Assembly: GCF_000516515.1 (NCBI RefSeq)
Contig: NZ_KI911784.1
Coordinates: 3,324,633-3,388,632, forward strand
Length of the DNA stretch: 64,000 bases
Reading direction: 5' to 3'
DNA from: Chloroflexus sp. Y-396-1
GTDB taxonomy: Bacteria; Chloroflexota; Chloroflexia; Chloroflexales; Chloroflexaceae
Shown here: positions 54,739 through 63,067 of the stretch, piece by piece
How the letters are laid out: every line of letters begins with the position of its first letter
Numbering within the stretch: the first letter of the stretch is position 1
Translations under genes and position numbers: made by a program
Notes under the pieces: model-generated
The model's database searches: none
The model's input: the letters and a program-made list of their open reading frames with translations, nothing else
What the model was told of the DNA's origin: nothing

Positions 54739-55680
54739 TTAATGTGCATGCTCCTCGTCATGGCCGGTGACGGCGATATTGAGGAAAGCGTAGGTCAACA
54801 AGGCAAAGATCAAGGCCTGGATAAATCCGACGAACACCTCGAAACCGTAGAAGGGCAGTGGTAGCAAGAGTGGAACCAGGAATGCCATGACTACCAGCAA
54901 CACCTCACCTGCGAAGATGTTCCCAAAAAGACGGAAGGCCAGAGCGAAGGGCTTCACCAGTTCGGAGATGAACTCGATAATCCCCACGAACGACATGATA
55001 CCATTCGTGTTAAAGAACTTCTTCAGGTACCCTGGACCCAGCGCACGGAAGCCCCAGTACTCGATGAAGACGAACGAGATAGCTGCAATGGCAAAGGTAA
55101 AGTTGAGATCAGCGGCTGGCGCACGGAAGAGCGGGACTAGTTTCTTACCCTGCGCTGCGCAGGTGTCGTATGCCACTTCACTCTCAGCCGCTAAAACGTT
55201 GCCTAGCGGTGCGGCTGGCGCAGCTAATGCCACTCGCTCATCAGCCACGGCATGCTCGCCTTTGTGCTTCTCGTGGCACACACCAATGGAACCCACGCCG
55301 GGCAACAGACCAAACCAGTTCCCAAACAAGACGAAGAGAAAGATGGTTGCTACCAGTGGGAAGGCGGTCGCGACGTAGCGGGCATTGATGTTGCGAAAGA
55401 GATTGTACAACGACTCGAGCACGAATTCCATGACGTTCTGCAAACCACGTGGTACCATCTGTAAGTTGCGGGTTGCAGCAAACGCCAATGCAATGACAAA
55501 GATGTCGATGATGATCGAGACAAGAAATGAATTGGTGATGGGGAAACCTGGGATACCGTCAAAGATGACTTCAGCGGCAACTTCTACGTGTGGTTCACCA
55601 GTGTAGAGAAAAAAGCGACTGGCAATCGAAATCGCGAGTGCCCCCACAATGATCAAGATGTTTCGAGTCCTCGTTGACAA
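54739..55680 (-). CDS. atpB: ATP synthase Fo a subunit with inserted loop
   Basis: 313 residues, long for a subunit a (about 240-280). The essential arginine is in LVKPFALAFRLFGNIFAGEV, and helices are standard. Between the second and third helix groups is an extra hydrophilic loop of about 50 residues (GSIGVCHEKHKGEHAVADERVA... to ...DTCAAQGKK) with two Cys and several His. It should face the outside (periplasmic) side. The start is TTG 55680, with AGGAGG six bases upstream, which decides it. First gene of the operon; no atpI or atpZ is seen before it. Confidence 0.95.
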   Translation of the reverse strand: MSTRTRNILIIVGALAISIASRFFLYTGEPHVEVAAEVIFDGIPGFPITNSFLVSIIIDIFVIALAFAATRNLQMVPRGLQNVMEFVLESLYNLFRNINARYVATAFPLVATIFLFVLFGNWFGLLPGVGSIGVCHEKHKGEHAVADERVALAAPAAPLGNVLAAESEVAYDTCAAQGKKLVPLFRAPAADLNFTFAIAAISFVFIEYWGFRALGPGYLKKFFNTNGIMSFVGIIEFISELVKPFALAFRLFGNIFAGEVLLVVMAFLVPLLLPLPFYGFEVFVGFIQALIFALLTYAFLNIAVTGHDEEHAH

Positions 55681-55791
55681 CGCTTACCTCCTGCTCAACA
55701 ACGTCGGACATTGCCCAGCGCCACAAGATGCTTTCGTGAGCGCTGTCGCCCAGAGCACGAACAACTGCTTCCTTGTTCAGTCTTTCACAAT

Positions 55792-55820
55792 CAGTATAAC
55801 CCACCTCGCGAATTTTCGCA
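55792..55820 (-). promoter_or_regulatory. atp operon promoter
   Basis: On the minus strand TTGCGA (55820-55815), a 17-bp spacer and TATACT (55797-55792). Transcription would start near 55785, giving a leader of about 105 bases before the atpB TTG. Confidence 0.75.
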
Positions 55821-55976
55821 ACTCACCTGATCCGTAGTAGCGTTACAGTTCAGCGAGGCCGTCGCCGAGTATACCATAGCTGTGCGGGATGGGCAACTGA
55901 TGAGCGAGCGAGATGATATGGTTGGGGCGAACGATGATCTACCCCAACCAAACGTAGGGATATGATGACGGTAGCG

Positions 55977-57158
55977 CTATCGGGCTAGGGCCTCGCGAAG
56001 TTCTCGAATCGCCCGTTTGGCGTTGACCCATACTGCTCCGATCTTTGAGCTGGCTACGCGCTTGTTGAAGATCAACACAAGGAGAAACCGCTGTGCCACA
56101 TCGAAACAGTAGAGGTCAATATTTACCCCTTCGTGGATGTAGACGCTGGTTGCATCTTCTTCCCGAAGCTGGCGGGCGACTTCGCCGGTGGTTGAAAAAC
56201 CGGTTGAAAGCAGGGGAAGAACAACCATGAGCGGCAGGTTACCCTTGTCTCCGGTTTCAACCAGGATCATCCCGGCGCGATCAGTTAACATAATACTCTG
56301 TGTGCCGAGGTCTTGCCCCAACTGACTCATGATGCTGCGAATCGCAGCAATATTTTGCTCGGTAACAATTAGGTGTCCGCCGTCACTTCGCCAACCGGTC
56401 GGTGTAGCAGCCTGGGGGGGTGATGCTGATGCCTGACCTCGACGTTCAGCAGCGGCACGTGAGCGGGCTGCCAGCCCACCGCGTGCGGGCGATGGTTCAC
56501 GGGCGGCACGTTCAGCGGCTTCGCGCTCGGCGGCTTCACGGGCGGCACGTTCAGCGGCTTCGCGCTCGGCGGCTTCACGGGCGGCACGTTCAGCGGCTTC
56601 GCGCTCGGCCCGTGAGGGAAGGACGACACGTGCCGGTGTGAACTGTCGGCGCGGTGCCTGTTCTGCTGACGATGACGACCGTATCGTCTCGCTCTTTTCT
56701 GTTGGTGATGGTTCCACGTCAGTCATCGGTATCGCCTCGCGTACTCCCTCCGTAACGACCGCTGGGGAGGGTGATGGAGTAGGGGCAGGAGATGAGGCTG
56801 GCGCGTCGAGCACCCCACGAATCGTCGTGCGCACAATATCGAGATTGAGTTCGCCGGTCAACAATTTTGCGACGCCGGCCGTTTGTGCGCGATCGCGGTC
56901 AGCGTTACTCAATCTGTTCCCCCAAAGAATGACTCGTGTCTGTGGATCAAAATTCGGCACAATTTCGGCCAAATCAAGCCCACTCATTTCATCAAGTTCG
57001 ATCTCACTCAGGACGACATCGGGTGGTTCGGTGCTGATCGACCACAACGCATCATTTGCCGATTCAAAGATTTGTACTTCAGCGTCGCCGCTCAGCGCTC
57101 CTGGTAAACTACGGAGAACCGGGTTAGCGCGGGCGACCACGACGATACGATAAGTCAT
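55977..57158 (-). CDS. Receiver-like / roadblock (LC7) protein
   Basis: 393 residues. Residues 1-120 are a receiver fold (YRIVVVARANPVLRSLP..., PPDVVLSEIELDEMSGLDLAEIV), but the phospho-acceptor place reads S-E where D is usual, so phosphorylation is doubtful; Glu could mimic the phosphorylated form. A Pro/Ser linker and a highly charged Ala/Glu/Arg helical repeat (about 183-221) follow. The C-terminal 130 residues form a roadblock/LC7 domain (IRSIMSQLGQDLGTQSIMLTDRAGMILVETG...), as in MglB, the GTPase-activating partner of the Ras-like MglA, which runs polarity and gliding. No mglA gene is adjacent. Gliding filaments make this plausible. Confidence 0.82.
   Translation of the reverse strand: MTYRIVVVARANPVLRSLPGALSGDAEVQIFESANDALWSISTEPPDVVLSEIELDEMSGLDLAEIVPNFDPQTRVILWGNRLSNADRDRAQTAGVAKLLTGELNLDIVRTTIRGVLDAPASSPAPTPSPSPAVVTEGVREAIPMTDVEPSPTEKSETIRSSSSAEQAPRRQFTPARVVLPSRAEREAAERAAREAAEREAAERAAREAAEREAAERAAREPSPARGGLAARSRAAAERRGQASASPPQAATPTGWRSDGGHLIVTEQNIAAIRSIMSQLGQDLGTQSIMLTDRAGMILVETGDKGNLPLMVVLPLLSTGFSTTGEVARQLREEDATSVYIHEGVNIDLYCFDVAQRFLLVLIFNKRVASSKIGAVWVNAKRAIRELREALAR
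56496..56612. repeat. Three tandem 39-bp repeats inside the roadblock gene
   Basis: Units starting at 56496, 56535 and 56574, nearly identical, encode three 13-residue copies of EREAAERAAREAA in the linker helix. Such in-frame tandem repeats can change copy number by slippage without breaking the gene. Confidence 0.9.
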
Positions 57159-57265
57159 TGAATTCTCTCACTGTATCGTTCAGAGTGGTAACCGTCTACT
57201 ACTGTTCACTAGTATACTCGAAATAGCTACAGCTTGAAGCAGATTTTTGGCAGGATGCTTGCGCT

Positions 57266-58399
57266 CTAGGCAATGACTTCCACACAGCTACGCGGCAGCC
57301 AGATTGCCTCACCATTGTCGACCAGCACTTCAACGGCGGGCGTGCGTACTCCAGACGGTAGTCGTTGCGGGAGTGCCGGTAGGCTGCGCACTCGTCCGAG
57401 CGACCCAAGATGCTCGTGGTCGAGCAGTCGCACTGTGGCGCCAACGCGCAATAGAGGGCGTGGTGGTTCAAGTGATGTGCTACTGCTCCGCGACAGCGGG
57501 ATGATAACCCGCGGTCGGCGGTGGGGCTGACGGAGGCTTGTTTGGCTTTCGATGAAGATTTCGCGCCGATCATTGTTGGCAAGTAATTCAAAGATTGGTG
57601 CGGCCATCGGCGCATTCCCAATCCCTTCCGTCAACACAATTGTGAGTGGTGAAGTGATGTGACTCATCCACTGCCAGTTGCGACGACCAACGGCCCAGGG
57701 TAAGCGCTTGGTTAACTGGAAGAAGGTGCGCAGCTCATGTTCGTTAACACTACCGATGATGATGCCGCGAACCTGATGTTCGACCGCTTTGCGCAGAGCA
57801 GCAGCACTGATTCCGCTGCCGCCGATGATAACGGCATACATACTCTGCGCATCAATCATTGTTTCCGTAATTGGTTCCCCGGGATCGAGGGTTAGTAGCC
57901 GGGTAACACCGTTGGTATGAGCGCCGAAGCTAGCGATGCCGTAGATTTGCGCAGCGGGCGTTTCGATGATCACCTGTTGATTGTTGATGATGTCCATCAC
58001 GACTCCCCGCACGCCAGCCGTGAGGGTGATTGTTTGCGGTTCGGCGCAAATGATTGCGTAGCCCGTTGCCGGGTCTACCGTATGGAGAACTCCGTTGGCC
58101 GGACTCAACACTCGTCGACCAAACATGCCACGGCGTCGGGCCAGAACAGCTCCAGCGTTGATTGGTTGACCGATTGGGCTAACAACGGCACGGGCAGCTT
58201 GTTCGGGCGGCAGGTTGAGGGCCTGCGCCAGGTTAATGACGTATGGCGCTCTATCGCTTTTTCCCCGTGCCACCACATCATCTGGTTCCACTCTGCCTCC
58301 CTTTCTGACCAAAATTTCGCCTGGTTGAGGGAGGGTGCGTTCGATGCGGGCGAGAGTGCTTGCGATGATCGGCGGGACGCCATCCGGTATATACAGCAT
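57266..58399 (-). CDS. Conserved protein of unknown function with beta-barrel and KOW-like ends
   Basis: 377 residues from ATG 58399 (MLYIPDG), not recognised. The N-terminal part (PQPGEILVRKGGRVEPDDVVARG, SPANGVLHTVDPATGYAIICAEP, ITLTAGVRGVVMDIINNQQVIIETPAA) reads like barrel-sandwich repeats. A middle Rossmann-like piece (AVIIGGSGISAAALRKAVEHQVRGIIIGSVNEHEL, LTIVLTEGIGNAPMA) follows. The C-terminus (VGATVRLLDHEHLGSLGRVRSL) fits a KOW-type small barrel. No catalytic motif or helix is visible. A TATAAT lies on the minus strand near 58445-58440. I recall similar proteins in other Chloroflexota only. Confidence 0.6.
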   Translation of the reverse strand: MLYIPDGVPPIIASTLARIERTLPQPGEILVRKGGRVEPDDVVARGKSDRAPYVINLAQALNLPPEQAARAVVSPIGQPINAGAVLARRRGMFGRRVLSPANGVLHTVDPATGYAIICAEPQTITLTAGVRGVVMDIINNQQVIIETPAAQIYGIASFGAHTNGVTRLLTLDPGEPITETMIDAQSMYAVIIGGSGISAAALRKAVEHQVRGIIIGSVNEHELRTFFQLTKRLPWAVGRRNWQWMSHITSPLTIVLTEGIGNAPMAAPIFELLANNDRREIFIESQTSLRQPHRRPRVIIPLSRSSSTSLEPPRPLLRVGATVRLLDHEHLGSLGRVRSLPALPQRLPSGVRTPAVEVLVDNGEAIWLPRSCVEVIA

Positions 58400-58675
58400 A
58401 GCGGTTCCGTATTTCGTGTTGGGGTACGAACATACAACCATTATACCATGTGAACAGGGAGAGGATAGAGAAAGTGAGCGGAAGCGACAGGTGTCTAACC
58501 CGTCTGCAACTGCCCATTCTGGTACTAGTCTACCCCCCTGCAAGCGGAGGTGGGGGATTGGAGAGCTTGTAGGTGGATGGTGTGCTGATGCGCCAACCGA
58601 GGGCTTCCAGTCGCGCACTGCACGACGAACACCATCGGCCTGCGCTCCTATACCGGAGGTTTTTCAAACCCATTC

Positions 58676-59797
58676 TCAATAAATCTTGACCGGAACACCG
58701 AGGTCTGCCCATTCGTAGAGCCATTGAGCGTCGTCAATTCGTAAATTGATACACCCATGCGACATTCGTACCCCGCTCCCGTGAGCGTTATGCCAGTAGG
58801 TGCCGTGCAGCGCTACCCCGCCTACGACATACTGTACCCACGGAATGTTGGGTACATACCAGCATTCCCCACCGAGACAACCGGTCATTGTCTGTTCGGG
58901 TAAGCGGTAGTAAATAGCAAAGTCACCACGTGGTGTATTAAAGCCGTCGCGACCGGTGGCAACCGGTGCGGAAAAGACCAGCAGCTCATCTTCGTAGGCA
59001 AAAAGGTATTGGCGGGAGAGATCGACTTCAATGCGACGTGACCATAAGCTAGGACTCCAATCGACAGCACCAGGTAGACGCGCTACCGGTGCAGTGTTAA
59101 TCCCATGTAAAGAGGCAAGTTCACGTCCGAGATTATCGATTGTCACCTCGAAAAGGCTGTCGAGGTCTAAACCGTAGATCGCCTGTTGTTGGCGGAGGAA
59201 GGGAGAAAGCGCTTCTGAATGATAGCGGAAGCGGGCACGCTCGAAATATTGGACGAGCGTACCGTTTTCGTCAATCTGCTCACTCAGCGGGAAGCCAAAG
59301 ATCGGGAGGCCACCGTAGCGTTGCCAGAACTCGAGAAATTCACCTTGAAGTGAATAACCGGTTTCAGGAAAAAACGCACCGGTATCAGGATGACCGTTTG
59401 GTGGCAGGTTTAGCGAATGGTGTACCAGCCATTCACGACCGATCAGCCCAAGTTGCACCTGCTGCGATGTTTTGGCATACTCAGGATGATACTCGAAACG
59501 GGCACGCTCGAAGTATTGCACAATTCGCCCATCGATAACCAGTTCTTCACTGATCGGCATACCGAAGGTATGCAGTTGACCGTTTGCCCGCCAGAAGTTA
59601 AGGAAACCCACGCGATTCGAGAGGTGATGACCGGTTTGTGGGAAGTAGACGGTACGCACAACCGGGAGGTGTTGCAGATTATTCGGTCGTGCAGCAACCA
59701 GATTCATCTGCGAGGCAACAATTGCGATCAGGAAGCTCCATCCGAGCAGCCAGATGAGCGATAATTGAGGAGATAATGGGCGGAGAGGAGCAGACAT
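58676..59797 (-). CDS. L,D-transpeptidase (YkuD) with two LGFP-like repeats
   Basis: 373 residues. A signal helix (LIWLLGWSFLIAIVASQMNLVAA) is followed by two copies of a 55-residue repeat: FPQTGHHLSNRVGFLNFWRANGQL...QYFERARFEYHPE and FPETGYSLQGEFLEFWQRYGGL...QYFERARFRYHSE. These resemble wall-binding repeats. The C-terminal YkuD domain has HGTYWH and SHGCINLR with the catalytic cysteine. L,D-transpeptidases link peptidoglycan stem peptides or attach proteins outside the membrane. The start ATG 59797 lacks a strong ribosome site. Divergent from the flavoprotein gene. Confidence 0.9.
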   Translation of the reverse strand: MSAPLRPLSPQLSLIWLLGWSFLIAIVASQMNLVAARPNNLQHLPVVRTVYFPQTGHHLSNRVGFLNFWRANGQLHTFGMPISEELVIDGRIVQYFERARFEYHPEYAKTSQQVQLGLIGREWLVHHSLNLPPNGHPDTGAFFPETGYSLQGEFLEFWQRYGGLPIFGFPLSEQIDENGTLVQYFERARFRYHSEALSPFLRQQQAIYGLDLDSLFEVTIDNLGRELASLHGINTAPVARLPGAVDWSPSLWSRRIEVDLSRQYLFAYEDELLVFSAPVATGRDGFNTPRGDFAIYYRLPEQTMTGCLGGECWYVPNIPWVQYVVGGVALHGTYWHNAHGSGVRMSHGCINLRIDDAQWLYEWADLGVPVKIY

Positions 59798-60045
59798 TTC
59801 CAGACTCCATGCGCGTCCAGCGGGTCTTCAACGATGGATGCTTTGTTGCTAACCAAACACCAAACGATTCACTTTACGATGTACTGGTATCCTTTGTAAT
59901 ATTGATAGAGCTATTATATCAGTTAGAAACAACATTGTACGGGCTGAACACTCGTAGATAGCAGTCAGTTAACAAGGGTACTAAACCCTGTGGGATTGGG
60001 CATAAGTTTTGTGTCATCGTTGCGCAGCAGTGTAGAGAGTTTTGT

Positions 60046-60951
60046 ATGGCAGATCTCTTCACCCCGCTCCAGGTAGCCGGTCGGCAATTACGCAATCGCA
60101 TCGTGATGGCGCCGGCGCCCAGCGGTCTGGCTGGCCGTGATGGATTCTGCCATAGTGCATTGGTCAGTTACTACGAGCGGCGAGCTATGGGTGGCGTGGG
60201 TATGATTATCACCGAGTCAATGCTTATCGAGGAACCACTCACACCGACGGCGCATCTTGGTATCTGGCATGATTGCTATCTGCCCGCGTTACGCCGTCTC
60301 ACCGCAGCGGCTCACGCCTTTGGTAGTCGAATCGTCTTTTTGCTGGAAATGCCGCTGGGGACATCGACTCTGCACGATCTGGTCGAAAGTTATCTTCAGG
60401 CCGCTTGGCGAGCTTTAGCTTCCGGTGCTGATGGGGTCTTTATCTCGATTGCCGATCAGGGGGAATTGGCAGCCATCGTTGCAGCAGGATGTCAGAACGA
60501 CAAGCGTGTGCAACCGCCGATTGCTGAACGGATTCAGCCGGTGTTGACGATTCTTGAGCAGATACGTCTCCGTTTTGGCCGTCGGCTTTGGGTTGGTTTA
60601 CGCATGCCGGTGGCCGAGTTGGTACCGGGTGGTTTGACGCATCAGGATGCACGAATAATTGCCCGGCGAGCCGTTGCTGCGGGGGCGCAATTTCTGGATG
60701 TCACGCTCAACCGCTACACTCCCGATGTCGCTCGTTTTCCAGGTTGGACAATCCCGCTAATAATGGGAATTCGGCGCATTGCCAGCGAAGCCATCGTGAT
60801 CGGTTCAGGTCAGTTGAGCGACCCATGGCTGGCTGATGCAGTAATCCGGGAAGGAAGTGTCGATCTGGTCATGCTTTGCACGGCGTTACGTCTACTCCCT
60901 GAATGGCCGCAACTGGCGCGCCGGGCATTGTGGTCAGCTAACGCAAAATGA
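60046..60951 (+). CDS. Old-yellow-enzyme homologue with altered active site
   Basis: 301 residues, about 60 shorter than usual. It starts LFTPLQVAGRQLRNRIVMAPAPSGLAG, with the FMN-binding first strand, and has GGVGMIITESML. The barrel middle, which in this family carries the H-G-x-H/N-G-Y-L substrate/flavin motif and the N-x-R-x-D-x-Y-G-G-S segment, reads ADGVFISIADQGELAA and then jumps to a helix; neither is present. The last strands (GLRMPVAELVPGGL, IVIGSGQLSDPWLADAVIREGSVDLVML) are intact. It may have lost enoate-reductase activity and gained a new role. The stop overlaps the convergent gene by 14 bases. Confidence 0.8.
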   Translation: MADLFTPLQVAGRQLRNRIVMAPAPSGLAGRDGFCHSALVSYYERRAMGGVGMIITESMLIEEPLTPTAHLGIWHDCYLPALRRLTAAAHAFGSRIVFLLEMPLGTSTLHDLVESYLQAAWRALASGADGVFISIADQGELAAIVAAGCQNDKRVQPPIAERIQPVLTILEQIRLRFGRRLWVGLRMPVAELVPGGLTHQDARIIARRAVAAGAQFLDVTLNRYTPDVARFPGWTIPLIMGIRRIASEAIVIGSGQLSDPWLADAVIREGSVDLVMLCTALRLLPEWPQLARRALWSANAK

Positions 60952-62107
60952 CCAGCAACACACCGGCTGCCACTGCCGAACCAATCACACCAGCAACGTT
61001 CGGACACATTGCCTGCCAGATCAAAAAGTTTTGCGGGTCTTCAGCCTGGGCTACGGTATGGGCCACTCGCGCCGACATAGGCACTGCCGATACTCCAGCC
61101 GCGCCGATCAACGGGTTAATTTTGTTCCTGGTAAACAGATTGTACAGTTTAGCAAACAAGATACCACCAGCAGTGGAAATAGCGAAAGCGCAGGCGCCAA
61201 GTGCAAAGACGGCGATTGAGCGGGGAGTGAGAAAGTTACTGGCTTGCGTGCTGGCCCCAACCGTCAAGCCGAGCATAATGGTCACACTATCGATCAAGGC
61301 ACTGCGTGCGGTTCGGGCAAGTCGTTCGGTGACACCACTCTCCTTAAGCAAATTGCCAAAGAAGAGCATTCCGAGTAGAGGTAACGTATCGGGAACGATC
61401 AATACGCACACAATCAAACCTATGATTGGAAACAGGATACGCTGCGTTCGGCTAATCTCGGCTGGTGGCGGCATCCGAATGAGCCGTTCTTCGCGGCTGG
61501 TCAATAAGTACATGATGGGTGGTTGAATAACCGGCACCAGTGCCATGTACGAGTAGGCAGAAACGGCAATGGTGCCGAGAAGATCAGGCGCAAGACGAGA
61601 GGCGATAAAAATAGCCGTTGGTCCATCAGCCCCGCCGATAATGCCAATCGCGGCTGCGGCCCGAAGCAGGCGGAGTGGATCGTTGGGGTCAGCCAAATCG
61701 AGAAATGGGAAATACTGACCGAGCACGATGGCCATTATGAGGGTGAAGAAGATACCGAGTTGCGCCGCAGCACCGAGCAGGATCAAACGAGGCTGGGCAA
61801 TCAGTGCCGAGAAGTCGGTCATTGCCCCAATGCCAAGGAAGATGAGGGGAGGGAAAATACCGGTGATCACTCCGAAGTAGATATAATTCAAGACGCTGCC
61901 CTGATCGTAGACCCCCTGCCCCATACCCGGCTCAAAAGGCATGTTGCCAAGAATGATACCGAAGCCGATCGGTACCAGCAGCAGTGGCTCGAATCCGCGG
62001 GCAATGGCAAGATAGACGAACACGCATCCGACGACGATCATGAGCAGGTTCCCCCATGCCAGATGGGCGATCCCGCTTGCTTCAAAAAAGCCGATAAGCC
62101 ATTCCAT
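60938..62107 (-). CDS. oadB: Sodium-translocating decarboxylase beta subunit
   Basis: 389 residues, polytopic. The conserved GGADGPTAIF (the Asp of ion transport in OadB/MmdB/GcdB) and the paired GxxxGN-type helix near the C-terminus (WQAMCPNVAGVIGSAVAAGV) are present. It carries sodium outward while the biotin carrier is decarboxylated. ATG 62107 shares its first base with the stop of the biotin-carrier gene (TAATG), so they are coupled. The substrate subunit upstream resembles methylmalonyl-CoA carboxyltransferases, so methylmalonyl-CoA decarboxylase is the best guess. Confidence 0.92.
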   Translation of the reverse strand: MEWLIGFFEASGIAHLAWGNLLMIVVGCVFVYLAIARGFEPLLLVPIGFGIILGNMPFEPGMGQGVYDQGSVLNYIYFGVITGIFPPLIFLGIGAMTDFSALIAQPRLILLGAAAQLGIFFTLIMAIVLGQYFPFLDLADPNDPLRLLRAAAAIGIIGGADGPTAIFIASRLAPDLLGTIAVSAYSYMALVPVIQPPIMYLLTSREERLIRMPPPAEISRTQRILFPIIGLIVCVLIVPDTLPLLGMLFFGNLLKESGVTERLARTARSALIDSVTIMLGLTVGASTQASNFLTPRSIAVFALGACAFAISTAGGILFAKLYNLFTRNKINPLIGAAGVSAVPMSARVAHTVAQAEDPQNFLIWQAMCPNVAGVIGSAVAAGVLLVILR

Positions 62108-62496
62108 TAGGCAAACTCCAGTAGTGGTTGACCCTGACGCACCGAGTCGCCAACTTTGACGTTGATCGCACGAATGGTACCCGCAACGGGTGAACTGACG
62201 TTTGAATTCATCTTCATCGCTTCGATCACAACCAACGGATCGTTTTCTTTGACCTGATCGCCGACCTTAACTTTAATTTCGGCGACAATGCCGGCGATTG
62301 GTGATACCAGCACCCCAGGACCGGTTGAGCTTGGTGGTGGCGTGCTGGATGAAGCTGCAGGCGCAGCCGGAGCACGCGGTGGTGGTACGGCCTGGATACT
62401 GGTTGGAGCGTGCAACGCCGATTCTTCATCATCTTGTAGTATCTCGACCTCGACCTCGTAGGTCACACCGTTTACTGTTATGCGCAGGCGTTTCAT
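62107..62496 (-). CDS. Biotin carboxyl carrier protein of the decarboxylase
   Basis: 129 residues from ATG 62496 (ggagag upstream). After an N-terminal beta piece (MKRLRITVNGVTYEVEVEIL) and a Pro/Ala-rich flexible linker (about 40-60), the C-terminal 70 residues form the biotinyl domain with VIEAMKMNSNVSSPVAGTI, where K is biotinylated. It moves carboxyl groups between the carboxyltransferase and the membrane subunit. The linker style is that of GcdC/MmdC proteins. Confidence 0.93.
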   Translation of the reverse strand: MKRLRITVNGVTYEVEVEILQDDEESALHAPTSIQAVPPPRAPAAPAASSSTPPPSSTGPGVLVSPIAGIVAEIKVKVGDQVKENDPLVVIEAMKMNSNVSSPVAGTIRAINVKVGDSVRQGQPLLEFA

Positions 62497-62572
62497 AGTC
62501 TCTCCGTCATTCAACCTGAAATGCGGTGATACAACAATTACCATCCATCGTTTCCAAATTCCTGTCCATGAT

Positions 62573-62935
62573 CTACCGACGTAATTGACGGGCAGCCATC
62601 ACACTGACCCGTCCTAAACGTGCCCAGTTCACTGCCAGTTGTCGGTAGTAGCGTACCCGCAAGATACGTACCGGTTGGTCAAGAGCCGTGACCGCAGCGG
62701 CGGTAAGAATCGCAATTAACTGGGGATCGAGCTGGTCGGTAGTGGTTGAAGATGTGCTTCTTTGCGGTACGGCCGGTTTCGTGGCACTCGCTGTTTTTGC
62801 CTGGAATAAACCTTGACTGCGGTTTAGGATACTCAGTGCAAATGCAACGATGGTAAGCACAACGAACACGATGCTGATTCCCGTGATCGCGATTTGAAAG
62901 CCAATCAGCAATGGGTTAGTAGTGAGATCAATCAT
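62573..62935 (-). CDS. oadG: OadG-like small membrane subunit
   Basis: 120 residues from ATG 62935 with aagga upstream. A single helix (LIGFQIAITGISIVFVVLTIVAFALSIL) is followed by a low-complexity Ser/Thr linker and a tail DPQLIAILTAAAVTALDQPVRILRVRYYR that fits OadG/MmdD proteins, which hold the complex together and carry a histidine-rich or basic end. 76 bp before the biotin-carrier gene, same strand. Confidence 0.85.
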   Translation of the reverse strand: MIDLTTNPLLIGFQIAITGISIVFVVLTIVAFALSILNRSQGLFQAKTASATKPAVPQRSTSSTTTDQLDPQLIAILTAAAVTALDQPVRILRVRYYRQLAVNWARLGRVSVMAARQLRR

Positions 62936-63067
62936 AGCGTTTCCTTCAATCGTTTTCTGAGCGTGCACACTTGTTCTCGTGAACCTCATTATGCGAGGGG
63001 TGTTCACGCTCGGATTGGAGCTGGTGTAGATGTTGAGATAGGCGTGATCCGCTCTTTTGTGATCAGG

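Noticed and set aside
55595-55804. Small minus-strand frame overlapping the atpB start, as a possible AtpI/AtpZ gene
   Set aside because: It begins inside the atp promoter's -10 region, has no membrane helix and overlaps atpB; it is the leader read in another frame.
56496-56612. Regular 39-bp repeats as a possible CRISPR array
   Set aside because: The units are contiguous without spacers and encode an in-frame peptide repeat.
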